A DNA stretch of 64,000 nucleotides from Prorocentrum cordatum (GCA_963575745.1 CAUYUJ010002102.1:22501-86500), one strand, 5' to 3'. Shown: positions 1-10,890, counted from the first letter of the stretch. Translations and numbers: made by a program. Notes: generated by a model not told the origin, from the letters alone.

Positions 1-129
1 CTACTGCTACGACTACTACTAGTACTACGGCTACCACTATTACTATTACCTCTACTATTACTACTACAACTACGACTACGACTACAGGTATTACTACTAC
101 TACTACAACAACTACTAGTGCTACTAGTG

Positions 130-202
<73 letters not shown>

Positions 203-342
203 AACTACTACTACTACTACTACCACCACGAATACTACTACTACTACTACTGCTACTACTACTCACAATTAACTATTAACTTCCAGCTGCTACTATCCCT
301 ACGGCTACTACTACTACTACTACTACTACCACTACAACAACA

Positions 343-375
<33 letters not shown>

Positions 376-450
376 GCGATTTTTACTACTACTACTACTA
401 CTACTACTACTGCTGCTGCTACTACTACTACTACTACCGCTACTACTACT
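1..450. repeat. (CTA)n microsatellite, interrupted
   Basis: Almost continuous CTA/TAC trinucleotides with scattered substitutions and one non-repeat interruption around 265-300. No coding content is visible. Confidence 0.97.
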
Positions 451-537
451 ACCTACCTACCTACCTACCTACCTACCTACCTACCTACCTACCTACCTAC
501 CTACCTACCTACCTACCTACCTACCTACCTACTACCT
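451..537. repeat. (CTAC)n tetranucleotide tract
   Basis: About 20 uninterrupted CTAC/CCTA units directly continue the CTA tract, consistent with expansion of a variant unit from the neighbouring trinucleotide array. Confidence 0.97.
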
Positions 538-975
538 ACAACCTACGAGCTCTTAACTTCGTACAACTGACTACAAGCGGCTAGTCACTAATAACAGAAT
601 GCGAATTACGTTCGGACCACTACTCACTGCTAAAAGCAATCTACTACGGGCTATCTACTAACTCCCAACTGCGAGTTACTAGCTACAAAATATTACCAAC
701 TTGGTCGAATGTAGCTTAGTAGTATTACCCAGAAGCGTTCCTTCTCCGGGCGAAAGAAGCCAGACTGATGGGAAATCTCTGTGGCGCCTTAAGGGCAGCT
801 CATTGCGATTTGCGAAAGTCAGTTTTGACAGAAGTGTGAGGATCCCCGATGAGTTCTCACCTTGGGAACGAATACCTGTTCCGAAGGATCCCCCCCGGAA
901 TCTACAATGATTCGGTAGTACACCCGGAGAACGAACCCTTTTCCCGGAGAACAAACCCTCTTCCCGGAGAAACAG
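538..975. other. No gene seen; short local repeat
   Basis: Unique-looking sequence. The only structure noted is a short direct repeat of a TTCCCGGAGAACAAACCC-like unit at about 925-975, just before the family A array. Open frames overlap on both strands and none looks like a recognisable protein. Confidence 0.5.
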
Positions 976-2215
976 CCCCTCGCGCTCCCTATGGGGCCAC
1001 GAAACGTTGTACTGGGTGGGTGAGACGCAGGGAGGAGGGATGAGGGGGCCACGAAACGCTTTACTGGGTGTGCGGGGCGCATGCGGACGGTAGCACTGGG
1101 ACCTTCGGTGGGGCTCCCTCAGGGACCACGAAACGCTGTACTAGGTGGGTGAAAGCGCAGGGAGGAGGGAGGAGGGGGAGGAGGGGGAGGGAGGAGGGAG
1201 GAGGGGAGGAGGACAGGAGAGGAGGGGAGGAACGCGGCGACCGTTTCTTCAAAACGAGGACCCAACAACACAGGATGGTTAAGGGAAAAAACATGATTAT
1301 CCTGGCGAAGGACCAAACCATATGCAGTTGTGGGTACCACGTTTGTGAATATCTTCTTCGAGGAAGCCCCCTGTGGGGCTCCGAAGCCCTGCGCTGGGCG
1401 GGGGGAACCCATGCGGGCGGTAGCACTGGGGCCGTCGGTGGAGCTCCCTATGGGGCCACGAAGCGGTGTACTGGGTGGGTGAAAATGTCAAATTCGGCGT
1501 GTCGGACGCATGCGGGCTGTCCCACTGGTGGCTTCGGTGGAGCTCCCTATGGGGCTACGAAGCGCTGTATTGGGTGGGTGACAATGCCAAATTGGGTGTG
1601 TAGGACGCATGCGGGCCGTCCCACTGGGGGCTTCGGTGGAGCTCCCTTTGGGGCCACGAAGCGCTGTACCGGGAGGGTGAAAGTGCCAAATTGGGTTTCC
1701 GGGAAACATGAAGACGGGACTTTGGTGGAGCTCCCTATGGGGCCACGAAGCGCTGTATTGGGCGGGTGAAAACGCCAAATTCATACGTTCTGGACGGTCC
1801 CGCTGGAATTTCGGTGGAGCTCCATATGGGGCCACGAAGCGTTGTCTTGGGTGCGTGAAAATGCCAAATTCATGCGTCCCGGACGGTCCCACTGGGGGCT
1901 TCGGTGGAGTTCCCTATGGGGCCACGAAGCGCTGCACTCGGAGGGTGAAAATGCCACATGCATGCGCCCCGGACGGTCCCACTGGGGGCTTTCGGTGGAG
2001 CTCCCTATGAGGCCACGAAGCGTTGTACTGGGAGGGTGAACGTGCCAAATTCATGCGTCCCGGACCGTCCCACTGGGGGCTTCGGTGGAGCGTCTATGGG
2101 GCCACGAAGCGCTGTACTGGGTGTGTGAAAATGCCAAATTCACGCGTCCCGGACGGTCCCACTGGGGGCTTCGGTGGAGCCCCCTATGGGGCCACGAAGC
2201 GCTGTACTGGGTGGG
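976..2215 (+). repeat. Family A tandem array (~88-100 bp unit), plus orientation
   Basis: More than ten head-to-tail copies. Each contains GGAGCTCCCTATGGGGCCAC, then a GAAGCGCTGTACTGGGTGGG-like stretch, then a variable part with GACGG/TCCCACTGGGGGCTTCGG. Copies of the GGGGCCACGAA core lie near 991, 1043, 1120, 1450, 1551, 1652, 1739, 1830, 1918, 2010, 2099 and 2187, so later units are about 88-100 bp apart. The open frames across it (for example 1068-1769) are repeat translations rather than genes. The same family occurs in inverted orientation at 9,905-10,890. Confidence 0.93.
1148..1300 (+). repeat. Family A tail block, first copy
   Basis: A purine-rich GGGAGGA tract is followed by GGAACGCGG...CTTCAAAACGAG and ACCCAACAACACAGGATGG. 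The same block follows the second sub-array at 2,215-2,308 and appears reverse-complemented at 9,726-9,905, so it behaves as a fixed 3' part of the repeat unit. Confidence 0.8.
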
Positions 2216-2308
2216 TGAAGCGCAGGGAGGAGGGAGGGGGAGGAAGGAGGAAGGAGGAACGCGGGGACTGTCTCTTCAAAACGAGAACCCAACACCACAG
2301 GACGGTTG
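2215..2308 (+). repeat. Family A tail block, second copy
   Basis: Purine tract, then GGAACGCGGGGACTGTCTC, TTCAAAACGAGAACCCAACA and CCACAGGACGG. It closes the array at the side where a (GT)n tract starts. Confidence 0.82.
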
Positions 2309-2335
2309 GGATCAATAAGGGGATGTTTTTTTTGG

Positions 2336-2368
2336 TTTGTGTGTGTGTGCGTGTGTGCGTGTGTGTGC

Positions 2369-2403
<35 letters not shown>

Positions 2404-2420
2404 TGTTTGTGCGTGCGCAT
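2336..2420. repeat. (GT)n microsatellite with GC variants
   Basis: Alternating GT with occasional GC substitutions. The potential for left-handed DNA is a property of such tracts in general; nothing here shows a function. Confidence 0.95.
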
Positions 2421-2611
2421 GTTTTGAGTATTTTTATGGTGTGGCGCATGCTTCGTTCCAAATCCGCCTGTATGGGGACAGGCCCGACCGAGCAGCAGGC
2501 GTCGACTCCGTGCCCACCGAGACCGCTCCCCGGCGCGCGCTGCGCCAGGGCTCTCGGTGGCTTCTCGGGCCTGACCGATGGGGTCCGAGCAGCATTGGGG
2601 CCGAAAGCGTA

Positions 2612-2800
2612 CAGCGAGCGGCCTGAGTAAGGAACACTTGCTTTTCAAAAGGGGCTCGGTCGTTCCTTAGGTTCCCATGCGTTATTTACAGTTCCTGATG
2701 CGCTACTTGTTATTTCTCGTTCCTTATGCGTTACTCCTTGGGATAAGAAAAGGGCTTCGTTCCTTATGTATCGTTCCTTACGTCAGGCCGATGACTGTAG
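2612..2800 (+). mobile_element. Family B element, copy 1 (diverged)
   Basis: Begins AGCGGCCTGAGTAAGGAACA, continues with CAAAAGGGGCTCGGTCGTTCC and ends in GCTTCGTTCCTTATGTATCG followed by a decayed terminus. It matches 28,272-28,457 closely and the better preserved copies at 26,229-26,404 and 54,837-55,011, which show terminal inverted repeats (CAGTCGGGGC / GCCCCGACTG). Probably a MITE-like non-autonomous element. Confidence 0.7.
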
Positions 2801-3794
2801 GGACGACGGTGTTTCATAGTTTTCGGCCTCTCGGTGCCCTTGCCGGGCGTCGGGGCCGTCAACAGACGACTCGTGACGAAGAGGCGGTCCCAGGGAAGTG
2901 GTCGAGAGGCTGGGGGCCCGTGTCCCGAAAAAAGTCGAGACGCCGGATGTCTGGGCATAGGGTTCAAGTAATTAGATGTGGTCTGAGGATCGCGCCGCAT
3001 CGCGGACGCATCGGCGATGCGGCTCGATATGGAGCCCGATGCTCTTCATACCGACGGCGTCACTGTATCGCCGACGTCACCGACGCATCGGCGATGCACT
3101 GGCGATGCGGCGCGATCCTCCGACACCATCTGCTGGGACTCCATGCGGGAGGCCTCTCAAGTTTCAGGCAGACTGCACGTAGCTCGTTATTGTCGTCAAA
3201 GCACTGACAACGACATGAATACACATTATGCTTGAGTTTGCCTTGAGCGATCCACGCTCAAGAACTCGAGGTGGGATCCCCAGGGGGCACCGGGCCCCTT
3301 CGGGCCTGGCGTTCGCAACATGCAGTCGTCATTCGTCGTAGGCGCGAGGCGGGATACCCAGAGAGGACCAGGACCCTTGGGGTCCTGGCGGCTGTGGTAT
3401 GCAGGGTGTGCGAAGCGGGTCGGGATCTGCTTTCTTTTAATCTAACAACCCTAAGTTGCGGGGTGGGGAAAGTTTTCGGAAATCCGCGTGCATTCTGGGT
3501 GGGCGCTGGGCCCCCGTGGCAGCGCCTCCGGCGACGTCCCTCGCGCGCGGAGCGCGCCAGGGAAGGGAGGCCAGTGCTGATTCAACATGTCCGCGCGGAT
3601 CTCCGAAGGTTGTGCTTCTGCTTTTCCCAAACATCCTACGTGGGATGTTCGTTTCCTCTGGACACCCCCGCGCAGGAGAGAACTCCTCACCGTTCTCTTA
3701 TCTTCCTCTCTTTCTCCCCGCATCGTTGTCCTTCACACGCACACCACCAGACGCGTCGCCATCTGATTTTCAACACCACCGCCATATCTTTCAC
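2801..3794. other. No gene seen; short local duplications
   Basis: Contains GCATCGGCGATGCGG-type short repeats at about 2,995-3,115 and a two-copy tandem duplication at about 3,268-3,415 (GGCGGGATACCCAG / GGTGGGATCCCCAG followed by GG-CCTGGCG). Open frames exist on both strands, but no protein family is recognised. Confidence 0.45.
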
Positions 3795-3830
3795 ATGCGC
3801 ACACATCATCATCACCATCACTATCACCAC

Positions 3831-3890
<60 letters not shown>

Positions 3891-3908
3891 TAGCATTATT
3901 ATCATCAC

Positions 3909-3981
<73 letters not shown>

Positions 3982-3990
3982 ATCTTCATG
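3795..3990. repeat. (TCA/ATC)n microsatellite
   Basis: Long ATC run with some CAC/GTC variants. The polyhistidine, polyisoleucine, polymethionine and polyaspartate frames across it are artefacts of the repeat. Confidence 0.96.
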
Positions 3991-4112
3991 GCTGATGAGT
4001 GTGAGAAACACTATCACAGATCAGGGACATATCCAGGAGGGTCCTTTCTGCAATCGGGTTCTGCAGGTGTTCCTGGTGGTACGACGAAGCCGAGAAGCAC
4101 CGAACATCTGGC

Positions 4113-5305
4113 ATGTCAGCGAGTCCTGTCCAACACCCAATGGGAATGGAACAGCTAAGTGTAATGCCGAACGGATCATCCACCTCTTGGACCCCGTGGG
4201 CAGATCAGCCCATTGTGCACTTCGGTCTCGTCGTCATGTTCACACGTATCATAACTCTACTGGTTTCAAGACTCGTCGTGGGCGCGATTAATCTATCTTG
4301 CAGATGCGTTGCGTGTAGTGGCGGCTTTCACAAGTGGGACGCAGTTGAATCAAGCCTTTTATTTGACATGATTAACGCCTTCGCCTCCATCTCCCACAGT
4401 GCCCTCGACAATGTGATCAATAACGCGTTCGACGTCGACTCGGCTCATCTCGTTGAAAACCGGCATAGACGAGCCATGACGTTTCTCCGTTCCAACAATG
4501 GAGAGTGGTCTCTCTTGCGGGGGCTTCGGGGGAAATTCTGCGGCACCGTCGAGGTTTACCAGTGTGTATGACCCCGAAATACAGATTTGGGCCGAAACCG
4601 CGGAGGGAGGAGCTAGATGAGTTTTCAATGCTTGCGGGCCCGTCACAGGTGAAACCGCCAAGGTGTCGTTCAGGACGTTCGCTGATGATCTGACTCGGCT
4701 ATCTCGGCAAGCGCGCGATGCTTAATACCAGCGTGGGGTATTTTGATAACAGAGCACCGCGAAACACTGGGTTCGACCATTAGGAGGGCGTCACAGCCTG
4801 GACGGGTAAGCATACCACGACCCGGAGGAGATATTGACGGCTATAGGGTGGTGTGTGTTTGCGGCGTTTCTGGATTTTCAAGGCGAGGAGGAGGAAAATA
4901 CGTTTGTGGTTTACCAGGGTACGGTCCGAGGAACTTTGCCATCAGGAGGAGAGGTTCGACTGTGGGCATGCAGAGATTTTGCAAGGCGCTGGAGGAGGCA
5001 AGCGGATGCGTACCTGAACGGACGCACGAGTGAGAGAGGAACTCGACCTGCCCACGCTGGAAACCACGGTGCGCTTTCGTCGTCTGCGTTGGGTCTGGAG
5101 GATCGCCCAGAAGCCGCAAAACAACGCTTGGGTTCCCCCGGCGGTGAAGCTCGCGGACAGCTTACGTCTGCTCGTAGCCCACATCACTGCTGAAGTCCAT
5201 AACTTCGAGAACTGTGCCACGGCTTGGATGTGCAGGGTCGAGTCTAGCCTCGCGTACGCGAGGCGCTGCGAGGCAGAGGTTGATTCGTTGTGGTTTTGCC
5301 AGTGA
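4113..5305 (+). pseudogene. Decayed LINE reverse transcriptase and C-terminus
   Basis: Plus-strand remains of a non-LTR retrotransposon ORF2. In frame 3 (4,113-4,571) residues FDMINAFASISH at about 4,362-4,397 resemble the RT palm motif FDxxxAF, followed by a ValGluAsn...Arg-rich stretch of the kind seen after it. In frame 1, FADD at 4,678-4,689 matches the catalytic F/YxDD box, preceded by KVSFRT and followed by LTRLSRQ. In frame 2 (5,030-5,305) the segment REELDLPTLETTVRFRRLRW resembles the tail of LINE polymerases, where a leucine/arginine-rich block is common. The three pieces lie in the right order but in three frames, with in-frame stops (for example before 4,621 and after 4,700), so the copy is dead. 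No endonuclease was recognised upstream. Family assignment rests on motifs read by eye; the exact LINE clade is unknown. Confidence 0.72.
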
Positions 5306-5571
5306 ACAAATTCCTCCTCCGTCCTGATGATGATGCGCTCACCAACGCTCGTCCGCGCGAGCATGAATGAACACACGATTCCCCTGCTCTTCAGGACCGC
5401 GGTTTCGGCAGTTTCCCATGTGACAGCATGTAACCCGGGGGCGCAGCATGTCGGCAGGTAATTCAATATCAGCGTGGCCTATAATGTCATTAACGACGAC
5501 CCCATCAACAACTCGTATCCCGTAGGCTCGGAGTATGTTCGAGTCAGTGCACTTGGTGTTTTATAGAACGT

Positions 5572-6183
5572 TCAGCTCGCTCGGTTCGCTTGGCCATCGT
5601 ATCGAAGGACACGTGGTCTGATGTGCGTGTTCCGAACAGCGTGGTGGTAGTGCGTCGGCGGAGTTCTCGGGTTTACGCAACCACCGTCGCTCGTGTGTCC
5701 CTTCGGAGAGACTGAGGCCACTAGTGTTCCCGCCCTCGCGAACATCTTCGTCAGCATTTTGTGTTTCGGGACGATCGTGAGGTCTTGGTGCCACTTCCTG
5801 GGCTTTACGACCCAGCAGTCCTGCCATTCCCGACGGCCTTCCGGATGGAGGTGACGCAGCGCCAGGTCGTCCAGGTGACATTTGGCGCACCGTTGGCGGG
5901 AAACGGCAGGGCCCAGGCGAGGAGAGCAGTAGGAGGCAACCTCGACGAGGAGTATTGCAACTTGGTGGTGGACGCGGCGAAGACCTCGGGCGGGCCCGAC
6001 CGGGTGCCTCACACTTGCGGCACTGTTGCGGCCAGGACATTCAGCTTGAGGCGATGAGGGAGTCGGGAGTTCGGCTCGAGGAAGCGAGGCAGCAGCACGC
6101 GCGACGGCAACCAGGAGGCGCTGGCGCAGACGAAGTGGGCGTATCTCCGCGCGTGAATCGGATTGTGCCTCTCGATCGTTCAA
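5572..6183 (-). CDS. Uncertain open frame, protein-like composition
   Basis: A 203-codon minus-strand frame whose C-terminal half has a mixed composition (CAKCHLDDLALRHLHPEG, then WVVKPRKWHQDLT), unlike the repeat-driven frames nearby. It contains one CxxC but no domain I recognise. It overlaps plus-strand open frames at 5,761-6,057 and 6,163-6,486, so at most one strand codes. No promoter or spliced-leader signal is seen. It may equally be a chance frame in GC-rich DNA. Confidence 0.15.
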   Translation of the reverse strand: MNDREAQSDSRAEIRPLRLRQRLLVAVARAAASLPRAELPTPSSPQAECPGRNSAASVRHPVGPARGLRRVHHQVAILLVEVASYCSPRLGPAVSRQRCAKCHLDDLALRHLHPEGRREWQDCWVVKPRKWHQDLTIVPKHKMLTKMFARAGTLVASVSPKGHTSDGGCVNPRTPPTHYHHAVRNTHIRPRVLRYDGQANRAS

Positions 6184-6486
6184 GACGTGGCGATCTCAGC
6201 GGAGGCGAAGGTCAACGCGGCGATGCGCTCCCAGGTCGTCCAGAAGGTGGTAGATCTCGAGGACACAGTTGTCGCGTGCTTTCAGAAGAAAGCGTTCCGC
6301 TGGGCGAACTGGCGCGACGACGTGTATCGTGTCGAGTCGTTGACGACCCCGCGGCTGCGCGCCGCGGCGTTGGAGATCCAGTCGTCCATCCTGAGGTCCC
6401 AGCGGAGCATCGAGAAAGCCAGCAGCCCCCCCAAGTGCCCGAACGCGTGGAAGGTCATCCAGAGTCTTGTGAACTTCGGCGAGTAA
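6163..6486 (+). CDS. Uncertain open frame or gene fragment
   Basis: A 107-codon frame with helical, charged composition (VAISAEAKVNAAMRSQVV, FQKKAFRWANWRDDVYRV) and a stop at 6,484-6,486. The same frame upstream carries two stops but also a coherent stretch, EALAQTKWAYLRA, suggesting an older, longer frame reaching back to about 5,761. The product is not recognised. It could be a worn fragment of a retroelement accessory protein or a chance frame. Confidence 0.2.
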   Translation: MCLSIVQDVAISAEAKVNAAMRSQVVQKVVDLEDTVVACFQKKAFRWANWRDDVYRVESLTTPRLRAAALEIQSSILRSQRSIEKASSPPKCPNAWKVIQSLVNFGE

Positions 6487-6489
6487 CAG

Positions 6490-7320
6490 GCCCGGCCCCA
6501 GGAGCGACGATATATTCAGGAGTGAGACTTTTTTTCTCAGGGCCGCCTTGCGAATTCCGAGGGGGTCTGTCCCCCTTGCGATATCTTAGGCCAGTGGCCG
6601 TGGCGCTGGATCCGGAGTAGCTCCGCGGACCAGCGCCGCCACCGCGGCCAGCGCCGACGCCTTCTGCGGGCGTCAGGGTGGTTGCGCCACTGTCCGCGCT
6701 CTCGCTCCCCTTTTTCCTGCTCCTCCGACCTCTCTCACCTCGGAGACTTTGGAGATGTCGGATGCCAAGGTTGTCTCGGAGTCGGGGCGTGCTCAAGCTA
6801 TGTGGGCCCTTCTCATTATAGTGACACTGGCGTGAGCGGCGCATTTAAGTCAGTATTCGAGGGCCCTCAGAATTCTTCCCTTTGCGTTCTTGCTCGCGTG
6901 GCGGGTTATGACAGAGCTCTTCGCTAGCCGAATGGGTTCAGAGCCCGCAGACTCGAGTTCCAGGTTCGAAGCAATCTCGCTGTCCAGACCTTGTGCTGGC
7001 CTGGGGGCCCACGTGGGGGATGAACGAAGGATTCGTCATTTTCGCCTTCATCATTACCACCAGTATCATCATCATCCTCGTTTTCGTCATCGTTATCGCC
7101 ATATTCACACCCCATCACCACCATGAAACACTCGCATCACCAGGACAATTCACAACGCACAGATTCCTCACTTGCGGGAGCCGCGTACTCGAGTGAAATG
7201 CGAGGGGGGTTCGGTCGGGGGCCCCCGCCTAATGGGGTCCACCCGTTCCGCGTAGGTAATCGAAGGGAATCACCGGAACCTTGTAATTGTCGTTCTTTTT
7301 GGGGTTCTGCGGTTCGAATA
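6490..7320. other. No gene seen
   Basis: Mixed-composition DNA with a short ATC/GTC-rich stretch near 7,035-7,125. No recognisable protein, RNA or inverted-repeat element was found. Confidence 0.4.
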
Positions 7321-7745
7321 TTGAGGGAGTCTCTGGCGGGGGCGTCGTCTCTGAATGGATACGAGGAAATCTCGAGCGGGAGCTTCGTCTTCTATGAAAC
7401 AGGCCGTTATCGGAGGAAGTACTCGGTCGGGAACCTCGTCCCTGAGTGAAATGCGGGGAAGTCTCGAGCGTGACCCCCGTCCCCGTGGGCCCCCCCGCTG
7501 CATGTTAGTAAACCGACGGGGCACTCTCAGCCGTGTAAGTGTCAGAAATCCAGGGCGGGAGACTCGTCTGTGAGTGGAACGCGGGCAAGTTTTGATCGGG
7601 AGCTCCGTTGATGGCACCCCTTATTACATGTTCGCAATCGGAGGCGGTCGCTGGAAGCTTGCAATCGTCGTCGCGCTTGGGTTTCTGAGTTTTTGATCGC
7701 AAGGAAGTTTCGGGCAGGAGCCCTGCTCTGTGAGCCATTCTTGTC
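7320..7745. repeat. Irregular degenerate tandem repeat
   Basis: Recurring GGAAGTCTCGAGCGGGAGC-like blocks, each followed by TCGTC(T/C)CTGAGTG-like sequence, near 7,326, 7,363, 7,413, 7,456, 7,545, 7,582 and 7,701. Spacing is uneven, so the array is old. Confidence 0.5.
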
Positions 7746-7799
7746 CAGGGCCAGTTCTAGGCCATTGCGAGCTCCCATAAATTCCTCTCATGGGAATGA

Positions 7800-8490
7800 T
7801 TCTGCGCTCGCATCCTGACACCCCTGGCACCCTGGCAACCTGGCATTTTAGCATCATTCGCATCTCTGGCATCCTGGCACCCCTGACACCCTGGCATTCA
7901 GACGTAGGCCCCGCAGGTCTGACAGAGCATCACAGCTCCCACAAGCCCCACACGTCACACACGCCTCACCGGTCGCACAAGTCCTGCATGTTTCACAGGT
8001 TCCAAAGGTCCCACAGGTCGCACAGGGCGTACAGGTCCCATAGGACTCGCAGGTCCCATGCAGTCAAGACGCTTAAAAGAGGACCGCCCTCGGCTCACGA
8101 AGGGCTTGGTATTTCGGGCGGTTCCATAGAATTACGTCGTGGAGCCGGTTTGTGGCCTAGGCCGGCCGTGGGCAGAAAAGCCCCTTCGTGTACGCCCCGA
8201 GGGCCCCACAGGTGGCACTGGTCCCACAGGTCGCCCTACTCCCACAAATCGCACATGTTCCGCCTGCCCCACAGGTCCCAAACGTCGTACGGCTTCCAGG
8301 TCCCATAGGTCCCGCATATCCCACAGGTCCCACAGGTCGCACATGTCAGGCTACACGTGCATCCTGGCATCCTGGGGTTTCGCCATGTTTGCATCCTGGC
8401 CGCCATAGCATCCTAGCATCCCTGGCATCATGGCATTATGGTGTCCTGGCATCTTGGCGTCGCAGCATCCTGGCATCTTGGCAGATCGTC
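7800..8490. repeat. Three-part minisatellite: GCATCCTGGCA arrays flanking a CACAGGTCC array
   Basis: GGCATCCTGGCACCCCTG-type units at 7,800-7,900 and again at 8,355-8,490 bracket a CCCACAGGTC/CGCACAGGT array at about 7,925-8,350. The Ser-His-Arg-rich frames over it are repeat translations. Confidence 0.85.
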
Positions 8491-8960
8491 AATCGTCGAT
8501 GGCTGCGTAGATGTGCACTTAGGAGATCCTCAGGCTGGGTCCTACACCCGAAGTGATCATTGTGTTTCCTTTACCGTGTTGTGGTGGAGGGCCAATCTGT
8601 CCTTGAACGGACCCCCCAAAGGATCCTGAAAATGGCCTCCAAGAGCGATTGTAACATTCACCCGTTTTGAGCGCCAGGCTCTCCGCGAGGATGCAGGATG
8701 GTTTCTTCTATGAACGTGCCAGTTCTTAATTAGTTAGTTGTCTTCGGCACTTCCCGCTACCCTGCCGGGGTCGGTCAGGGGTCTCTTGGAAGCCTCTTTG
8801 AAGTCCTTTGGAAGGCCTCTTGAAGCCTCTTGGGGGCCTTTCGCTCCAGCCATAGCTTCCAGCCCCATCCGCGTAAAGAGTGAAGTTCGTTGATGGTGGT
8901 CTCCCGCTCTTGCTCCTTCCTCGTCCTTTTTGCCTTTGTTTCGTCCAGTCTTCTTGTCAT
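8491..8960. other. No gene seen; short minisatellite
   Basis: Contains a short GGAAGCCTCTTTGAAG/GGAAGGCCTCTTGAAG repeat at about 8,785-8,845. A 73-codon minus-strand frame (8,775-8,996) is lysine/arginine-rich but is not recognised. Confidence 0.4.
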
Positions 8961-9165
8961 GTCCCTCGTCGCGATTTCTCTCCCCCCCGCAAACACTCGT
9001 TCCTATTCATGATTCCTGTTTATCCTTCTCCTCCTCCTCTTCGTTCTCCCCCTCTTCCTTCACACTCCCCCTCCTCTTCCGTATCCTGCTCATTACCTCT
9101 GGCCGTCACCCTCGCAGCTTCTTCTCTCCCATTTCCCTTCCCCACTCCTCCGTCTCCTCCTTCTG
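8961..9165. repeat. Pyrimidine-rich tract
   Basis: About 200 bases dominated by CTCCTC/CTTCC, directly preceding the coding-like stretch at 9,166. A polypyrimidine tract before an exon can serve splicing, but no clear acceptor was established. Confidence 0.6.
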
Positions 9166-9600
9166 GAGGGAGTCCTGGGCAGCCCGAGCAGGCTCATCAA
9201 GGGCCCGAACCCGTGGGAGCTCGACTACGCGCGATTCCAAGCCGAAGAGCTCGAGGGTTACTGCACGAAGTGGACCAGGAGTGACAACGGCTTGTGCTAC
9301 GACGTGGTGGAAACGATCGAGCAGCACAACCTGGACAGCGAGCAGCAGCCGCACAAGGGCAGCACGCAGCAGAACCAGCGCCCAAAGTGCAAGAACTCGA
9401 GCAAGTCGATCCACGGCTGGACGCCACGCGCGAAGGCGACGCCGTCGCAGCTGCAGCTCCAGCCTCCTCCCCCGCCAAGACCCCCAGCGGAGCCGAGCGC
9501 GCCGAGCCCGAGCGGGGGACCGCCGCCGCGGCCAAACGGTCGCAGGGAAAACGGGGCGGAGGCCGGGCTGCATGTCGTAAGGCAGGTCGCCAACGCAGCT
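9166..9600 (+). pseudogene. Coding-like fragment, product unknown
   Basis: Frame 1 from 9,166 reads with protein-like composition: IKGPNPWELDYARFQAEEL, then GYCTKWTRSDNGLCYDVV and ETIEQHNLDSEQQ, becoming Pro/Ser-rich after about 9,430. Frame 2 over 9,340-9,470 also reads well (KVQELEQVDPRLDATREGD), which suggests a frameshift inside one old frame. Dinoflagellate LINE ORF1 proteins have a similar mix of Cys/Trp-rich start, coiled coil and low-complexity tail, so a decayed ORF1 is the best guess. No start codon or domain fixes it. It sits immediately before the inverted family A block. Confidence 0.3.
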
Positions 9601-9725
9601 ATTTGTAGCGAGGCCCGTTGTTGGCGAGCAAGTTGCGCGCCGAGCAATCGTCTGCCAACGCGGCCGCTCCACATAGACGGCGCAGCCTTCGAGGTCAGAC
9701 GGGCCCACCACGCAGCAGCAGGAGG

Positions 9726-9905
9726 TTTTTTCCGAACCATCCTGTGGTGTTGGGTCCGCGTTCCTCTCTTCTCCTCTCCTCTCCTCGCCTCTCCCCTCCG
9801 TTTTGAAGAGACAGCGCCCCGCGTTCCTCTCCTCTCCTCTCCCCCTCGTTCCCCTCCTCCCTCCTCCCCTCTCTCCTCCCCCCCTGTGTTTCACCCGCCC
9901 TGTGC
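9726..9905 (-). repeat. Family A tail block, inverted copy
   Basis: Reverse complement of the tail at 2,215-2,308: CCATCCTGTGGTGTTGGGTC, pyrimidine-rich tract, CCGTTTTGAAGAGACAG, GCGTTCCTC, then CTCCTCCCTCC. It fixes the orientation of the adjacent array as minus. Confidence 0.85.
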
Positions 9906-10890
9906 AGTTCTTCCGTGGCCCCATGGGGAGTTCCACCGAAGGCCTCCGCGGGGGGATCTGCGTGGCACCGCCGCCCCACGTCGGCGCGCCGCTCACGCGG
10001 TTCGCGGCCCCGTAGGGAACTCCACCGAAGGCCCGAGCGGGGGGGTCCGCGTGGCACCGCCGTCCAATGTCGGCGCACCCCTCGCACGTTCCGTGGCCCC
10101 ATAGGGAGCTCCACCGAAGGCCCCAGCGGGAGGGTCCGCATGGCACCGCCGCCCCAAGTCGGCACACCGCGCACGCGTTTCGTGGCCCCGTGCGGAGCTC
10201 CACCGAAGGCCCTGGCGGGAGGGTCCGCATGGCACCGCCGCCCCATGTCGGCAAACCCCTCGCACGTTTCGTGGCCCCATAGAGAGCTCCGCCGATGGCT
10301 CCGTTGATAGGATTCGCATGGCGCCGCCGCCCCATGTCGGCACGCCCCTCACACCTCTCGTGGCCCTAAAGGGAACTCCACCGAAGGCCCCGACGGGAAG
10401 GCGCCGCCGCCCTATTCCCATAAGGAGCCCCACCGAAGGCCCCAGCGGGAGGGTCCGCATGGCACCGCCGCCCCATGACGGCGCACCGCGCACATGTTTC
10501 GTGGCCCCGTGGGGAGCTCCACCGAAGGCCCCAGCGGGGAGGTCCGCGTGGCACCGCCGCTTCATGTCGGCAGACCCCTCACACGTTTCGTGGCCCCATA
10601 GGGAACTCCACCGAAGGCCCCAGTGGGAGGGTCCGCGTGGCGCCGCCGCCTCATTTCGGCATACCTTGTAAATTGTTCGTGGCCCTGTCGGGAGTTCCAC
10701 CGAAAGCCCCGCTGACAATGCTCGCATGGCGGCCCCGCCCCGTGCCGGCGCACCCCTCGCACGTTTCGTGGCCCCATATGGTGGCCCCACCGAAGGCCGA
10801 AGTGGCAGGGTTCGCGTGGCGGCCCCGCCCCAGTTTGGCGCACCCCTCGCACAGTTCGTGGCCCCATGTGGAATTCCCTCTGCTCCGTCC
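9905..10890 (-). repeat. Family A tandem array, minus orientation
   Basis: About eleven to twelve units of ~88-90 bp, each with TTCGTGGCCCCATAGGGAGC, TCCACCGAAGGCCCCAGCGG and GGCACCGCCGCCCCATGTCG. The core GTGGCCCC recurs near 9,915, 10,003, 10,094, 10,182, 10,272, 10,360, 10,500, 10,588, 10,678, 10,768 and 10,858. Units at the two ends are more diverged than those in the middle. Together with 976-2,308 it forms a long-range inverted repeat. Confidence 0.93.

Noticed and set aside
2184-2648. 154-codon minus frame over the (GT)n tract
   Set aside because: Its His/Thr/Arg stretch is the translated dinucleotide; no motif elsewhere in it.
5080-5466. Minus-strand frame over the LINE tail as a gene
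   Set aside because: It is the reverse of the decayed polymerase tail; the plus-strand reading carries the recognisable leucine/arginine block.
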